Assembly: GCF_000380245.2 (NCBI RefSeq) | Contig: NZ_HG428741.1 | Location: 1,421,029 to 1,458,785 of the forward strand | Direction: 5' to 3' | DNA from: Bacillus massiliigorillae | GTDB taxonomy: Bacteria > Bacillota > Bacilli > Bacillales > DSM-1321 | Length of the DNA: 37,757 nucleotides | Shown: positions 23,791 to 33,387 of the stretch, one piece after another | How positions within the stretch are numbered: the first letter of the stretch is position 1 | Layout of the letters: every line of letters starts with the position of its first letter | Translations under genes and position numbers: made by a program | The notes under the pieces: generated by a model | What the model saw: only the letters and a program-made list of their open reading frames with translations | What the model was told of the DNA's origin: nothing | Database searches by the model: none

Positions 23791-25062
23791 ATGACAAATA
23801 ACAGTATTATTAAATTTTCTAATACGAATGTTCGTGAAATGCCTATGTACTATGATTACGCAGCGGCAGTTTATGCAGTGAAGAACTACATAATAGAAGA
23901 AACAGGAGAGGATTTTCTTCTATTCTCAGATTCAGATACAACTAATGAGATTTGGGAAGTACTTGAAGAAGACCTAGAGTTTAATCGAGATGAAGTCCAA
24001 TTATTAAAACCAATATATGATTGTCTTGAAACAGCAACAATTTCTTCTAATCATAATGATCAACGCATGGAATTTGTGATTAAACCTAGTATCGTAAATA
24101 ATCTTTATTATTATCCTAAATTTAAAGTAGCTCTTGCTCAAATGTCTATTTTTAAAACGCATGATGATAGAGACCATGATTGTATTTTTGCTCCTAGTAA
24201 TGAACATATGCAAGCGTTTTTAGACTATGTACTTCAAAGAAAGCGTGAATATATACAAGATTATGTGACAGTATTCATCGATACTGATGGAGATGTTGAG
24301 ACGGAAAAAGAAAAAGTAACAAATCTAGTGTCACGTGATGATGTTTTTCTAGAGGAAGAAATGAAGAAACAGATTTACCGATCTATAGATGAGTTCTTTA
24401 TGAACAATGGTGAATTCTTTAAAACGTATAATATTCCATTTAAAAGAGGGATTCTTTTATACGGTGATCCTGGTAATGGTAAGACAACGTTAGTAAAATC
24501 AATTGCTCACAGTATTTCTGCACCAGTCGCATATTGGCAGATTACTGAATATACATCTAGTTATTCAATTGGAGAAGTTTTTTCATCTGTTGCTAAAATG
24601 GCTCCGATGGTATTAGTAATTGAAGATATTGACTCGATGCCAGAAGATGTACGCTCTTTCTTCTTAAACACATTAGATGGAGCAACATCTAAGGAAGGAA
24701 TTTTCTTAATTGGTACGACAAATTATCCAGAAAAGATTGATCCAGCGCTTATTAATCGTTCAGGTCGATTTGATCGTGCATATGAGATTCCTATGCCAAC
24801 TAAGGAGATGCGTATTAATTATTTGAAGGCTAAAAATTTGGTTCATTTTCTAACGGAGGAAGATATTGAGCAAATTGCTGAGCATGCAGATGGCTTTTCA
24901 TTTGCTGATTTAAACGAAGTATATAATTCGCTAGCTCTTCAATGGCATTATGAGAAGCAGGTGGATGTACAACAAATTTGTAGAGAATTAAAAAATGATA
25001 ATCAAAAAGCAAATGATCGTTCTTGGAAAACAGAGAAAAGACGTATGGGCTTTAATTTTTAA
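23791..25062 (+). CDS. BCS1-like AAA+ ATPase
   Basis: The 423-residue protein has an N-terminal domain of about 190 residues without a known motif and a single AAA module. Walker A is GDPGNGKT at 225-232, Walker B VLVIEDID at 274-281, sensor 1 GTTN at 308-311, and the arginine finger region SGRFDR at 324-329. All catalytic residues are present. The closest family in my judgement is BCS1/CDC48-type AAA, which unfolds or remodels proteins. No membrane segment, so cytosolic. AAAAGGA lies about 11 bases before ATG. It is followed by a hairpin at 25066-25117. Target unknown. Confidence 0.88.
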   Translation: MTNNSIIKFSNTNVREMPMYYDYAAAVYAVKNYIIEETGEDFLLFSDSDTTNEIWEVLEEDLEFNRDEVQLLKPIYDCLETATISSNHNDQRMEFVIKPSIVNNLYYYPKFKVALAQMSIFKTHDDRDHDCIFAPSNEHMQAFLDYVLQRKREYIQDYVTVFIDTDGDVETEKEKVTNLVSRDDVFLEEEMKKQIYRSIDEFFMNNGEFFKTYNIPFKRGILLYGDPGNGKTTLVKSIAHSISAPVAYWQITEYTSSYSIGEVFSSVAKMAPMVLVIEDIDSMPEDVRSFFLNTLDGATSKEGIFLIGTTNYPEKIDPALINRSGRFDRAYEIPMPTKEMRINYLKAKNLVHFLTEEDIEQIAEHADGFSFADLNEVYNSLALQWHYEKQVDVQQICRELKNDNQKANDRSWKTEKRRMGFNF

Positions 25063-25065
25063 AAA

Positions 25066-25117
25066 TGAAACTGACTTTTTATGGTGTTTAATAATACTAT
25101 AAAGGTCAGTTTTTTTA
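25066..25117 (+). terminator. Terminator after the AAA ATPase gene
   Basis: AAACTGAC near 25066 pairs with GTCAGTTT at about 25106-25113, followed by T residues. Confidence 0.7.
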
Positions 25118-25171
25118 TAGGGAAATAAAAAGGGTATAATAAAAAAATTAGACGATGTAAAGGGTGGTAAG

Positions 25172-25807
25172 ATGAAAATTCCTGAAGAGCTAGCTGAATT
25201 AGGAAGAAAGAGAATAGAGGGGCATGCTGTAGAGGGGTTTGTATATGGAAGTGGACCGAAACAGCCTAAATTAATGCTTGTGGGTGAAGCACCAGGTGAA
25301 ACAGAAATAGGAAATGGAATTCCATTCAGTGGCCGTGCGGGTCAGAAGTTAATGGAGTTTTTAGAAGGTTTAGGATTAACGAGAGAAGATGTATATATTA
25401 CAAGTGCAGTAAGAAGTCGCCCGTATAAATGGCGTGAGAAACGCAATCGTCAAGGTGAAGTAGAAATGAGGAAATACAATCGCCCTCCAACCATCAAAGA
25501 AATTATTGCCCATGCACCTATTATTGATTATGAAATTCAACATGTTGAGGCACCTATCATTGTTACTCTTGGGAATGTTGGACTTCAGCGCTTGGTTGGA
25601 AAGTCGATGAAAGTGACCGAAGTGCATGGTCAATTTCTACAGCATTCAGTTCTACATATAGATGAAAATGATACTTTTCAATGGTCGAAAGACAAGTATT
25701 TACTTTTTCCAACTTTTCATCCTGCTTCTGTTTTTTATAATCCTAAATTACGTGAATTAGTAGCAAGTGATCAACAAAGATTAAAAGATTGGCTTCAAAA
25801 ACAATAA
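25172..25807 (+). CDS. Uracil-DNA glycosylase superfamily protein lacking cysteines
   Basis: The 211-residue protein has the family-4/5-like motif 1, GEAPGETE at 38-45, followed by GIPFSGRAGQKL, and a motif-3 HPAS at 183-186. This fits removal of uracil or a related base from DNA. Family 4 and 5 enzymes normally hold a 4Fe-4S cluster through four cysteines; this protein has no cysteine at all. So it either is an FeS-free subfamily or has a different substrate. GGGTGGT precedes ATG. It is 77 bases before the RraA-like gene, perhaps in one transcript. Confidence 0.8.
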   Translation: MKIPEELAELGRKRIEGHAVEGFVYGSGPKQPKLMLVGEAPGETEIGNGIPFSGRAGQKLMEFLEGLGLTREDVYITSAVRSRPYKWREKRNRQGEVEMRKYNRPPTIKEIIAHAPIIDYEIQHVEAPIIVTLGNVGLQRLVGKSMKVTEVHGQFLQHSVLHIDENDTFQWSKDKYLLFPTFHPASVFYNPKLRELVASDQQRLKDWLQKQ

Positions 25808-25883
25808 ATTTCCAGAAAAAACAGGATTATTCGTCATATTTCTCGAAAATATTAAAGATTCATAAAAGAATGGGGAGAAGGAA

Positions 25884-26366
25884 ATGTCGAATTTTAAAAC
25901 AGCAGATTTATGTGATGAGTATAGCGAGGAGCTGAAAATTTGTGAACTAGTACTGAAATCCTATGGTGGGGTGAGAAGCTTCTCAGGAAAGATTGCAACA
26001 GTTCGAGTTTTTGAAGATAACGTTCTTGTCAAAGAAGCGTTACAAACGATAGAAGAAGGTAGCGTTCTAGTTGTTGATGGAGCTGGATCTCGTAAATGTG
26101 CATTAATGGGTGATATGCTAGGGGAAATTGCTCAAGAAAGAAAACTTGCTGGAGTAATCATCAATAGCTGTGTGAGAGATAGCGCAGAATTAGGCAAAAT
26201 GAATATTGGTGTTCTTGCAATTGGAACGAATCCACTGAAAAGTGTAAAAAGAGGTCAAGGAGATCGTAATGTAACACTTTCATTTGGTGGGATTGAATGG
26301 GTACCTGGCCATTATGCATATTGCGATGAGGATGGAGTAGTGGTTTGTAGTAGGGCATTAGTTTGA
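25884..26366 (+). CDS. rraA: RraA-like protein
   Basis: The 160-residue length and sequence match RraA: TADLCDEY at the start, GSVLVVDGAGSRKCALMGDMLGEIA in the middle, INSCVRD at about 94-100, and IGTNP after it. In Escherichia coli RraA binds RNase E and inhibits it; the fold is shared with metal-dependent HMG/CHA aldolases, and the residues G-D and R-D expected for the aldolase site are visible. Bacillus has no close RNase E, so an aldolase or other role is also possible. GGGGAGAAGG precedes ATG. Followed by a shared terminator. Confidence 0.88.
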   Translation: MSNFKTADLCDEYSEELKICELVLKSYGGVRSFSGKIATVRVFEDNVLVKEALQTIEEGSVLVVDGAGSRKCALMGDMLGEIAQERKLAGVIINSCVRDSAELGKMNIGVLAIGTNPLKSVKRGQGDRNVTLSFGGIEWVPGHYAYCDEDGVVVCSRALV

Positions 26367-26398
26367 TAAGAGTTTGTAATTATAAAAAACAGGTTAAT

Positions 26399-26437
26399 AA
26401 AGAAATTGACTGTCTCTAATCGACAGTCAGTTTCTTT
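26399..26437. terminator. Bidirectional terminator between convergent genes
   Basis: AAAGAAA..TGACTGTC (26399-26414) pairs with GACAGTCA..TTTCTTT (26422-26437). It serves the rightward rraA and the leftward oxidoreductase gene. Confidence 0.85.
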
Positions 26438-26444
26438 ACGTTGT

Positions 26445-27008
26445 TTACTTTAACATATCATGGTCAACATAACGTTCACCATTTAATTCACTAATTATAT
26501 TAATAGCAACTTTTGCGCCGTCTCCAGATGTGATGATTGTATGTACGCTGACTCCGGCACAAGTTCCTGCAGCCCAAATTCCTGGAATATTTGTTTCTCC
26601 TTGGCTGTTAACATCTAGAACTGTTTTAATTCTAGGCTCAGAACCTTCTTTTGTTTGAAGACCTACTGTTTCAGCTAAGCTGACAGAAGCACCAGATGCT
26701 AGAATTATATGCTTAGCAGAATAACTTTTTTCATCTTCGGTTGAGACTTCAATGCCATTATCAGTCTTATTAAGGTTAGTTACAGTAGAATTAACAAGTT
26801 CTGTTCCAAGCTTAATAGCTTGTTTTTTTCCAATTTCAATTAAGTCAGGACCTGAAATTTCTGAAACACCGTAATGATTTTCAATCCAAGCTCGCTTAGT
26901 CATACTTTTATCGCTATCGATTAGTAATGTTTTCTTACCAGCTTTCGCCGAAAAGATAGCAGCGCTTGCTCCCGCTGGACCAGCTCCAATTATTATAATA
27001 TCAAACAT
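26445..27008 (-). CDS. Small FAD-binding oxidoreductase, thioredoxin-reductase-like
   Basis: GAGGTG lies six bases before ATG 27008, preferred over the TTG at 27017. The 187-residue product starts with a Rossmann FAD motif (IIIIGAGPAGASAA) and ends with the second FAD contact (NIPGIWAAGTCAG). Thioredoxin reductases are about 310-320 residues; here the NADPH-binding domain and the CxxC active site are missing, yet the sequence is continuous and intact. Such short FAD-only proteins are recurrent in bacilli and may be reduced by a partner protein. Substrate unknown. Confidence 0.8.
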   Translation of the reverse strand: MFDIIIIGAGPAGASAAIFSAKAGKKTLLIDSDKSMTKRAWIENHYGVSEISGPDLIEIGKKQAIKLGTELVNSTVTNLNKTDNGIEVSTEDEKSYSAKHIILASGASVSLAETVGLQTKEGSEPRIKTVLDVNSQGETNIPGIWAAGTCAGVSVHTIITSGDGAKVAINIISELNGERYVDHDMLK

Positions 27009-27186
27009 TTTCAACACCTCTTCTTTTATGTAGTTTCATCAAAATAGTATATAATATTCTTAATTGTCAATTAATTATGGGCGTATAATAGTAGATGCTC
27101 TTTTTCATTTTATACATTACTCGATTTTTAGACTCATATATTAATAATAAGAGCAAAATATAAAATGTAATTTTGTAGGTGTAGCT

Positions 27187-27744
27187 ATGAAAATGGAAAG
27201 ATTAAATCTTCAACAAGCATTTCCACCCTATTTAAATGAAGATGTTAGGGATGTATTGAAAATAATGCCATCTTATCTTACGAACAATGAGTATTTCATC
27301 GTAAAGATGTATGGAGGGAAAATTCGAGTACCTGAACGTATTGAGTGTGAAGAGCTATCGAGTGATGTTATGACTTCTTTAACGGTAAGACAAAAGAAGA
27401 TTGTCCTTTGTATTTATTCAAGGCATTTCGATGGATATATTAGAGAGAAAAATTTAAGTGGAATGTTAAAAATGCAAAATATCGAGAAATGGATGCTTCC
27501 GTATATTTTACGATTAGCAGGTGAATATGTTGTTGAAATTCTTGAAGAAATTAATCAGCATCTGGATTTGATTAATAATCGCACACTGTATAGCTTTATT
27601 TATGAAAATCCTCATTTTTACATGAAGATAAAAAGTCGTATCGCTAGTTATTGGGATTGCTATTACCGAGAGAAATATCCTAATAAAGAGGAATACGCTG
27701 GTTTTCAAATTTTACAATCTATTCAAGCAAATTTGGATGAATAA
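27187..27744 (+). CDS. Conserved-looking protein of unknown function
   Basis: The 185-residue product is soluble and helical, with no signal peptide. It starts LNLQQAFPPYLNEDVRDVLK and is rich in Tyr, Ile and Leu. TAGGTG precedes ATG by about five bases. I recognise no motif. It may be a regulator or scaffold; the opposite-strand oxidoreductase lies 179 bases upstream, so the two genes share a divergent control region. Confidence 0.65.
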   Translation: MKMERLNLQQAFPPYLNEDVRDVLKIMPSYLTNNEYFIVKMYGGKIRVPERIECEELSSDVMTSLTVRQKKIVLCIYSRHFDGYIREKNLSGMLKMQNIEKWMLPYILRLAGEYVVEILEEINQHLDLINNRTLYSFIYENPHFYMKIKSRIASYWDCYYREKYPNKEEYAGFQILQSIQANLDE

Positions 27745-27825
27745 TATAAAAAATTATATTAGAAATATTGCTTTTGTCTTTTTCTTTAAGCACAATATAG
27801 AAAAAGATAGTTATAAGGAGAATAT

Positions 27826-28743
27826 ATGGCTAGAATAAGATATCAAAATTATGATCAAGTAAGTGCCACAAGTAGTTATTCCGATTTGAAAAAGTGGCGT
27901 AAAGAAAGAAGTGGTAAGAAGAAAGACTTAACTGTACAAATACCACATGCTGAGCGTAAAGATGTTGAGAAACTTCAAACTAATCGTTCGGATTTCTCGA
28001 TTACTTGGATTGGTCATTCCACTTTTCTTATTCAAATGAATGGGTTAAATATTTTAACTGATCCAGTTTGGGCAAAGTGGATGGGTGTTCAAAAGCGGTT
28101 AACTAAACCAGGTTTAAGTTTAGAGGAACTTCCAGAAATAGATATGGTGTTCATTTCGCATGGGCATTATGATCATCTTGACTTTGGAACTTTAAAAAAA
28201 CTAAGAGGTGATATTACTTTTTATGTTCCGATTGGATTAAAGGGTGCTTTTCATAGAAGAGGATATAAAAAAGTTGTTGAGGCTAATTGGTGGGAGCAAT
28301 TTCAATATGAAGAGTTACAGATTACATTTGTTCCAGCTCAGCATTGGACAAGAAGGACGTTGATAGATACGAATACATCACACTGGGGTGGATGGGTGTT
28401 TGAATCTAATGATACAACTATTTACTTCGTAGGTGATACAGGATACTTTCGTGGATTTAAAGAAATTGGCTCAAAGTTCTCAATTACATACACGTTAATG
28501 CCGATAGGTGCGTATGAACCAGAGTGGTTTATGAAAGCGGCACATATTAATCCGGAAGATGCGATTACGGCATTTCTAGAAACGAAAGGGAGTATTATGA
28601 TTCCTATGCATTATGGTGCTTACCGACTAGCTGATGATACTGGTCCGGAAGCATTGGAGCGGTTAATGAAGCAATGGGAGAATTTGAAGCTTTTACCCGA
28701 GCAATTATGTGTATTAAAGCATGGTGAAACACTTTGGAAATAG
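27826..28743 (+). CDS. MBL-fold hydrolase, NAPE-PLD-like
   Basis: The 305-residue metallo-beta-lactamase-fold protein carries HGHYDH at 112-117, a further ligand His173, Asp204 in FVGDTGY, and His262 in MIPMHYGAY, so both zinc sites are complete. The opening ITWIGHSTFLIQMNG and NILTDPVW are typical of the NAPE-hydrolysing phospholipase D / UlaG-like branch. It probably hydrolyses a phosphodiester or lactone; the substrate is not known. No signal peptide. AAGGAG precedes ATG. A terminator follows at 28744-28775. Confidence 0.88.
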   Translation: MARIRYQNYDQVSATSSYSDLKKWRKERSGKKKDLTVQIPHAERKDVEKLQTNRSDFSITWIGHSTFLIQMNGLNILTDPVWAKWMGVQKRLTKPGLSLEELPEIDMVFISHGHYDHLDFGTLKKLRGDITFYVPIGLKGAFHRRGYKKVVEANWWEQFQYEELQITFVPAQHWTRRTLIDTNTSHWGGWVFESNDTTIYFVGDTGYFRGFKEIGSKFSITYTLMPIGAYEPEWFMKAAHINPEDAITAFLETKGSIMIPMHYGAYRLADDTGPEALERLMKQWENLKLLPEQLCVLKHGETLWK

Positions 28744-28775
28744 CAATTGGTGAAGCTCTTACCAATTGTTTTTTC
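28744..28775 (+). terminator. Terminator after the MBL hydrolase gene
   Basis: CAATTGGT (28744-28751) pairs with ACCAATTG (28761-28768), followed by a T run. Confidence 0.85.
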
Positions 28776-29031
28776 TTTTGTAAAAGTAATATGAAAAAGG
28801 GTGATATGTAAAGAGTAACTTGATTAGAATTTTTTACAATTTGGTGTCGGAGTTGGTAAAAAAATGTTGAATTCAAGATTCAATTAGAAGGACTAATGTC
28901 TCGTTTCGTTGAATAATTTAAGATGTAAGATTTACTAAAAAAATCCATTAATAAAGGGGTTTTAAGGGGGAATTTGTGACTTGAATATGGAGTAAGGGCA
29001 AGTTGAAAATATAAAGAGAAGGGGAATGAAG

Positions 29032-29376
29032 ATGGCAATTCACACAAGAGGGTTAGTAGGGTACAGTGTTGATGTCAATGCGGCTATTAAAGTCTTGAAA
29101 GAAAAATTTAACATTCAAGGCATTCACGTAGAAGATAATGGACCATGGAAAGTATTAGTGTTTGAATATGGTGGTGATGTAAAAAGGTTGTCTATATATG
29201 AGAATTTTAAGGATCAAGGATTTATTGGATTTACTAAGATGGAAACGGTAACATTGGTAGAAATTGATTTTAATAGTCATAATGCTTCACTTGTTCAAAG
29301 CATTGTTGAAACATTTGGTGGATATTATATCGAGAATGATTATGGTGATTTATGGAGCTATATTGAAGCAGTTTAG
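29032..29376 (+). CDS. Small protein of unknown function
   Basis: GAAGGGG fits ATG 29032 better than the ATG at 29026. The 114-residue product has an alpha/beta pattern: short helix (VNAAIKVLKEKFNI), strands with WKVLVFEYGG and VTLVEIDF, and a helix SLVQSIVETFGGYYI. No membrane segment or catalytic motif. I do not recognise the family. It stands alone. Confidence 0.65.
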   Translation: MAIHTRGLVGYSVDVNAAIKVLKEKFNIQGIHVEDNGPWKVLVFEYGGDVKRLSIYENFKDQGFIGFTKMETVTLVEIDFNSHNASLVQSIVETFGGYYIENDYGDLWSYIEAV

Positions 29377-29493
29377 ATTAAGTATGTAGGTTTAAAAGTA
29401 AAAAAATACACAAGTTAGAGGGACTACAAAACAGATGAAATATTATTGTCAATCTAGAGAAAACAGTGATGTTCTTAACGAAGATGTGCAAAT

Positions 29494-29556
29494 AAATAAG
29501 CTACTCATTATTGGATATAAGTACAATGAACTTAATAAATAGTGGGTAGCTTATTT
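29494..29556 (+). terminator. Long-loop hairpin
   Basis: AAATAAGCTAC (29494-29504) pairs with GTAGCTTATTT (29546-29556). It follows a possible 35-codon ORF at 29435-29542 (MKYYCQSREN..), which has only a distant GAGGGA and is not called. Confidence 0.4.
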
Positions 29557-29581
29557 AGATGAAATGTGAGTAAACAGATAA

Positions 29582-29851
29582 CTATTTTAACTTTGCATAT
29601 GATTTTAAGCGGGGGAGAATAGGCATTAATATTTCCTTAGCTATGTATTCTGTGTCTAATCCAATAATGTTGTTGCCTTCAAATTCTACTGATCTAGCTT
29701 TTTCTGGGTTGTTGCAAAAATCAAAAGAAAGTACGCCATTTTCTTCTGTCATACGCATAAAGTTGAAAGTTATATTGTGTTCTGTAAGTAAGTTTTCAAA
29801 TGAGCGAAATAATTCGTCGATATGACTTTTCTCCATTGATGCAAATTCCAT
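29582..29851 (-). CDS. Small acidic protein of unknown function
   Basis: AGGAGG lies seven bases before ATG 29851. The 89-residue product has a helical start (SMEKSHIDELFRSFENLLTEHNI), a central strand segment with an NNPEKARSVEFEGNN loop, and a helical end. It is soluble and has no known motif. Single gene. Confidence 0.65.
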   Translation of the reverse strand: MEFASMEKSHIDELFRSFENLLTEHNITFNFMRMTEENGVLSFDFCNNPEKARSVEFEGNNIIGLDTEYIAKEILMPILPRLKSYAKLK

Positions 29852-29923
29852 AATAATCGCCTCCTATTTATTTAGAATATCAAAATAATTATGTTGTTTC
29901 AAAAAAATTGTATATAGAAAAAA

Positions 29924-29963
29924 CTGTCTCGCATATCTGTAAGAAACGGATATATTGAGACAG
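29924..29963 (-). terminator. Terminator of the aminotransferase gene
   Basis: CTGTCTC (29924-29930) pairs with GAGACAG (29957-29963) and an inner stem extends it. T residues follow on the reverse strand. Confidence 0.75.
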
Positions 29964-29975
29964 CCATAATTGAAA

Positions 29976-31139
29976 TTAGAAAAGTTTACATGAAGCAACA
30001 CGATTAACAGCTTCAAGAAGTCGATCTGTATTTTCTACGAGTCCAACACGGACATAACCTTCCCCGTATTCTCCAAAACCAATACCAGGAGCAACAGCTA
30101 CGTCAGCATGATCTAATAAATATGTAGCGAATTGTTCAGAGGTAAAGCCTTTTGCTACTGGCATCCAGACGAAGAAGGAGCCGTCTGTTGGTGCAGCATG
30201 CCAACCGATTGATGCACATTTTTCTACAAAAGCAGTTCTTCTTTTTTTATATAAAGCAACTAACTCTTTTACACTTTCTTCTCCATTAAGAAGTGCCTCT
30301 ACTGCAGCATCTTGAATGGCAGGAAAAAGACTTACATACATATGATCTTGTAATAGATTAATGGCTTCGATAATTTTTGAGTTACCAACAGCAAAAGCCA
30401 CACGCCAGCCAGCCATATTGTAGGTTTTTGAAAGAGTATAAATCTCAACTCCGACTTCTTTAGCACCTTCTGTTTGTAGAAAACTCCGAGGTTTTTCTTC
30501 ACCGAAGCCAAGAGCGCCATAGGCGAAATCATGAGCAACAACGACACCATTACTTCTAGCGAAAGATACTGTTTCTTCAAAAAATTCTTTCGTTGCGGTT
30601 GCTCCCGTCGGGTTATTTGGATAATTTAAAAACATTAATTTCGCTTGTTTCGCAATATCATTTGGTATTTCAAGATAACTAGGTAGAAATTGATTTTTAG
30701 CTTCTAATGGCATAAAATGTGTTGCAGCTTTTGCTAAACTAATGCCAGATAAATAATCTGGATAGCCTGGATCTGGTGCAAGGATAAGATCACCTTCGTC
30801 GCAAAAGCATAGTGGTAATTCTACCAAGCCAATTTTGCCACCAAAAAGAATAGCCACTTCCGTATCATATTGAAGTTGTACACCATACTCACGTTGATAG
30901 AAGCTACATACAGCTTTCTTTAAGCTTTCTTTCCCGCTAAATGGCGAGTAACGATGAGATTCAGGGTTTGCTGCTGAGCGTTGAAGTTCTTTAATAATAT
31001 TATTTGGCGTTGGCTGATCAGGATTTCCTTGACCAAGATTTATAATATCTCGTCCTTCAGCTTTAGCTGCATTTACTTGTTTTACTAATTTCGAAAAAAA
31101 TTGTGTTGGTAAATGTTGTAATGTATTACTGAACTGCAA
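29976..31139 (-). CDS. PLP-dependent class I aminotransferase
   Basis: The frame is open from GTG 31148, but GAGGTGA there is the ribosome site for TTG 31139 (387 residues, MQFSNTLQHLPTQFF). Fold-type I features, numbered in the longer frame, are GQGNPDQPTP at 39-48, NYPNNPTG at 175-182, DFAY at 207-210, the PLP lysine K241 in LSKTYNMAGWR, and substrate Arg near the C-terminus (RVGLV). It belongs to the aspartate/methionine-type transaminases and resembles MtnE-like enzymes of methionine salvage, but no mtn genes are adjacent, so the substrate is open. Cytosolic. Divergent from recQ. Confidence 0.88.
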   Translation of the reverse strand: MQFSNTLQHLPTQFFSKLVKQVNAAKAEGRDIINLGQGNPDQPTPNNIIKELQRSAANPESHRYSPFSGKESLKKAVCSFYQREYGVQLQYDTEVAILFGGKIGLVELPLCFCDEGDLILAPDPGYPDYLSGISLAKAATHFMPLEAKNQFLPSYLEIPNDIAKQAKLMFLNYPNNPTGATATKEFFEETVSFARSNGVVVAHDFAYGALGFGEEKPRSFLQTEGAKEVGVEIYTLSKTYNMAGWRVAFAVGNSKIIEAINLLQDHMYVSLFPAIQDAAVEALLNGEESVKELVALYKKRRTAFVEKCASIGWHAAPTDGSFFVWMPVAKGFTSEQFATYLLDHADVAVAPGIGFGEYGEGYVRVGLVENTDRLLEAVNRVASCKLF

Positions 31140-31284
31140 AACGGTCACCTCTATTAGAAAATAATATGTTAATCATATATTCTGAAAATAATGCTGTCTA
31201 CTAAAATATTTGGCTAGAGTTAAATCGCTATAGGCAATATGATAAAATAAGCTTAACGAAAAAATAAAGAGCAGGTGTTTATAA

Positions 31285-33387
31285 ATGTTGCAAAGGGCAA
31301 AAGAAATATTATCGTCATATTTCGGTTATGATTCTTTTCGAGATGGACAAAACCGAGTAATTGAACAGGTATTAGAAGGGAAAGATACTCTCTGCATTAT
31401 GCCAACTGGTGGGGGAAAATCGTTGTGTTATCAAATTCCTTCACTTGTGCTAGAGGGGACAACTATTGTAATAACGCCGCTTATTTCATTAATGAAAGAT
31501 CAAGTTGATACATTACAGCAGTTAGGAATCGCTGCTACATATATTAATAGTACTCTCTCAGCTAATGAATTAAACAATATAATGGAAGAAATTAGATTTG
31601 GAGAATATAAAATGGTTTATATTTCTCCAGAAAGATTGCAATCAGAAGACTTTATAAATGCTATAAAAGCTATTGATATACCTTTAGTTGCTGTGGATGA
31701 AGCACACTGTATTTCACAATGGGGTCATGATTTTCGTCCAAGCTATAAGCTAATTTATCCTTTTATTAAAAGGTTGCCTAGTAAGCCAACGATTTTAGCT
31801 TTAACGGCTACAGCCACTCCTCATGTTCAGGAAGATATTCAATCTTCTTTAGAAATTCCCGTTCAGAATTGTGTGATGACAACCTTCAAGCGTACAAATT
31901 TATTGTTTTCCATTGTAAAAGGTCAAGAACGTGATAAATTCTTGCTAGATTTTCTGCAAAAAAATAATAATGAAACTGGTATTATTTATGTGGCAACAAG
32001 AAAAGCGGGTGAGAATTTACAAAACCTTTTACGAAAGCATTCTATTGTGTCAGCATTGTATCATGGTGGATTGTCAGCTGGTGAACGAATGAAACAGCAG
32101 GATGATTTCTTACACGATCGAGTTCATGTCATGATTGCGACTAATGCATTCGGAATGGGTATTGATAAATCGAATGTTAGATTTATCCTGCATTACCAAA
32201 TGCCGAAAGATTTGGAGAGCTATTATCAAGAAGCAGGGCGTGCAGGACGAGATGGTTTAGAAAGTCAATGTATATTATTATTTAGCCCGCAAGATGTTCA
32301 GGTGCAAAAATTCTTAATTCAGTCGTCTATTGATCAAAACCGTGTTCAGAATGAATATGAAAAATTACAACAAATGGTTGACTATTGTCATACAGAAGAA
32401 TGCTTACAAACATATATATTACATTATTTTGGAGAGCAGGCTGAAGAAGATTGTCATCGTTGTGGGAATTGTACCGATGAACGAACAAGCGTTGATGTGA
32501 CAAAAGAAGCTCAAATGGTTTTATCATGTATTATTCGTACAGGTCAACGTTTTGGTAGATTGATGATTTCACAAATATTAACGGGTTCAAAGAATAAAAA
32601 AGTGCTTCAATTTAAGTTTGATCAATTGTCAGTTTATAACTTAATGGGGAAGCAGAGTAGTAAGGAAGTAAACCAGTTTATCGATTATTTAATTGCGGAA
32701 GAGTATATTACGATGAAGCAAGGTGAATATCCATACTTAGAAGTATCTCCTAAAGGGATTAGAGTTCTCAAGCAACAAGAACAAGTATGGAGAAAAGAAG
32801 AAATTCGTTCGCAAACCGTATCTAAACAACATCCATTATTTGAAAGATTACGCGAGATACGTAAAGAAATTGCAAGTAGAGAAGGCGTGCCACCATTTGT
32901 TATCTTTTCTGATGAAACATTGCAAGATATGTGTAATAAACTACCACAAACTTTAGAGGGTATGTTAGATGTAAAAGGTATTGGACAAGTGAAGAGAGAT
33001 AAATTCGGAGAAGCGTTCTTACAAGTGATAGTGGACTATAAAGAGAGTATTGAATCAACAGATAATACGGGTCAGTCAAACCAAAACGGTTCGAAAGAAA
33101 AATCTCATATTGTTACCTATAAATATTATGAGGCAGGAAAAACTGTAGCTGAAATTGCGACTAGTCGTGGTTTATCAGTTAATACAGTGGAAAACCACTT
33201 AATTCAATGCCATAATGACCAATTACATGTTAATTGGAAAGCATTCTACTCTGAACAAGATGCTTCTTTAATAGAAGAAGCTGTCCAGCAAACAAATCGA
33301 GAAGTCGAAGGCTTAAAGGGAATTAAGGAGAAGCTACCTGCACATATTACGTACTTTATGATACGAGCATATTTACTTCAAAATTAG
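31285..33387 (+). CDS. recQ: ATP-dependent DNA helicase RecQ
   Basis: The 700-residue protein has the full RecQ layout: helicase lobes with motif I TGGGKS (41-46), DEAH (138-141) and the motif VI GRAGRDG; an RQC zinc module with cysteines 368, 373, 390, 393 and 396; a winged-helix region; and an HRDC domain (about 515-582). A C-terminal helix-turn-helix (about 611-640, YEAGKTVAEIATSRGLSVNTVENHL) is typical of the longer Firmicute form. It unwinds recombination intermediates and stalled forks. Start ATG with CAGGTG about nine bases before. No defect seen. Confidence 0.96.
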   Translation: MLQRAKEILSSYFGYDSFRDGQNRVIEQVLEGKDTLCIMPTGGGKSLCYQIPSLVLEGTTIVITPLISLMKDQVDTLQQLGIAATYINSTLSANELNNIMEEIRFGEYKMVYISPERLQSEDFINAIKAIDIPLVAVDEAHCISQWGHDFRPSYKLIYPFIKRLPSKPTILALTATATPHVQEDIQSSLEIPVQNCVMTTFKRTNLLFSIVKGQERDKFLLDFLQKNNNETGIIYVATRKAGENLQNLLRKHSIVSALYHGGLSAGERMKQQDDFLHDRVHVMIATNAFGMGIDKSNVRFILHYQMPKDLESYYQEAGRAGRDGLESQCILLFSPQDVQVQKFLIQSSIDQNRVQNEYEKLQQMVDYCHTEECLQTYILHYFGEQAEEDCHRCGNCTDERTSVDVTKEAQMVLSCIIRTGQRFGRLMISQILTGSKNKKVLQFKFDQLSVYNLMGKQSSKEVNQFIDYLIAEEYITMKQGEYPYLEVSPKGIRVLKQQEQVWRKEEIRSQTVSKQHPLFERLREIRKEIASREGVPPFVIFSDETLQDMCNKLPQTLEGMLDVKGIGQVKRDKFGEAFLQVIVDYKESIESTDNTGQSNQNGSKEKSHIVTYKYYEAGKTVAEIATSRGLSVNTVENHLIQCHNDQLHVNWKAFYSEQDASLIEEAVQQTNREVEGLKGIKEKLPAHITYFMIRAYLLQN

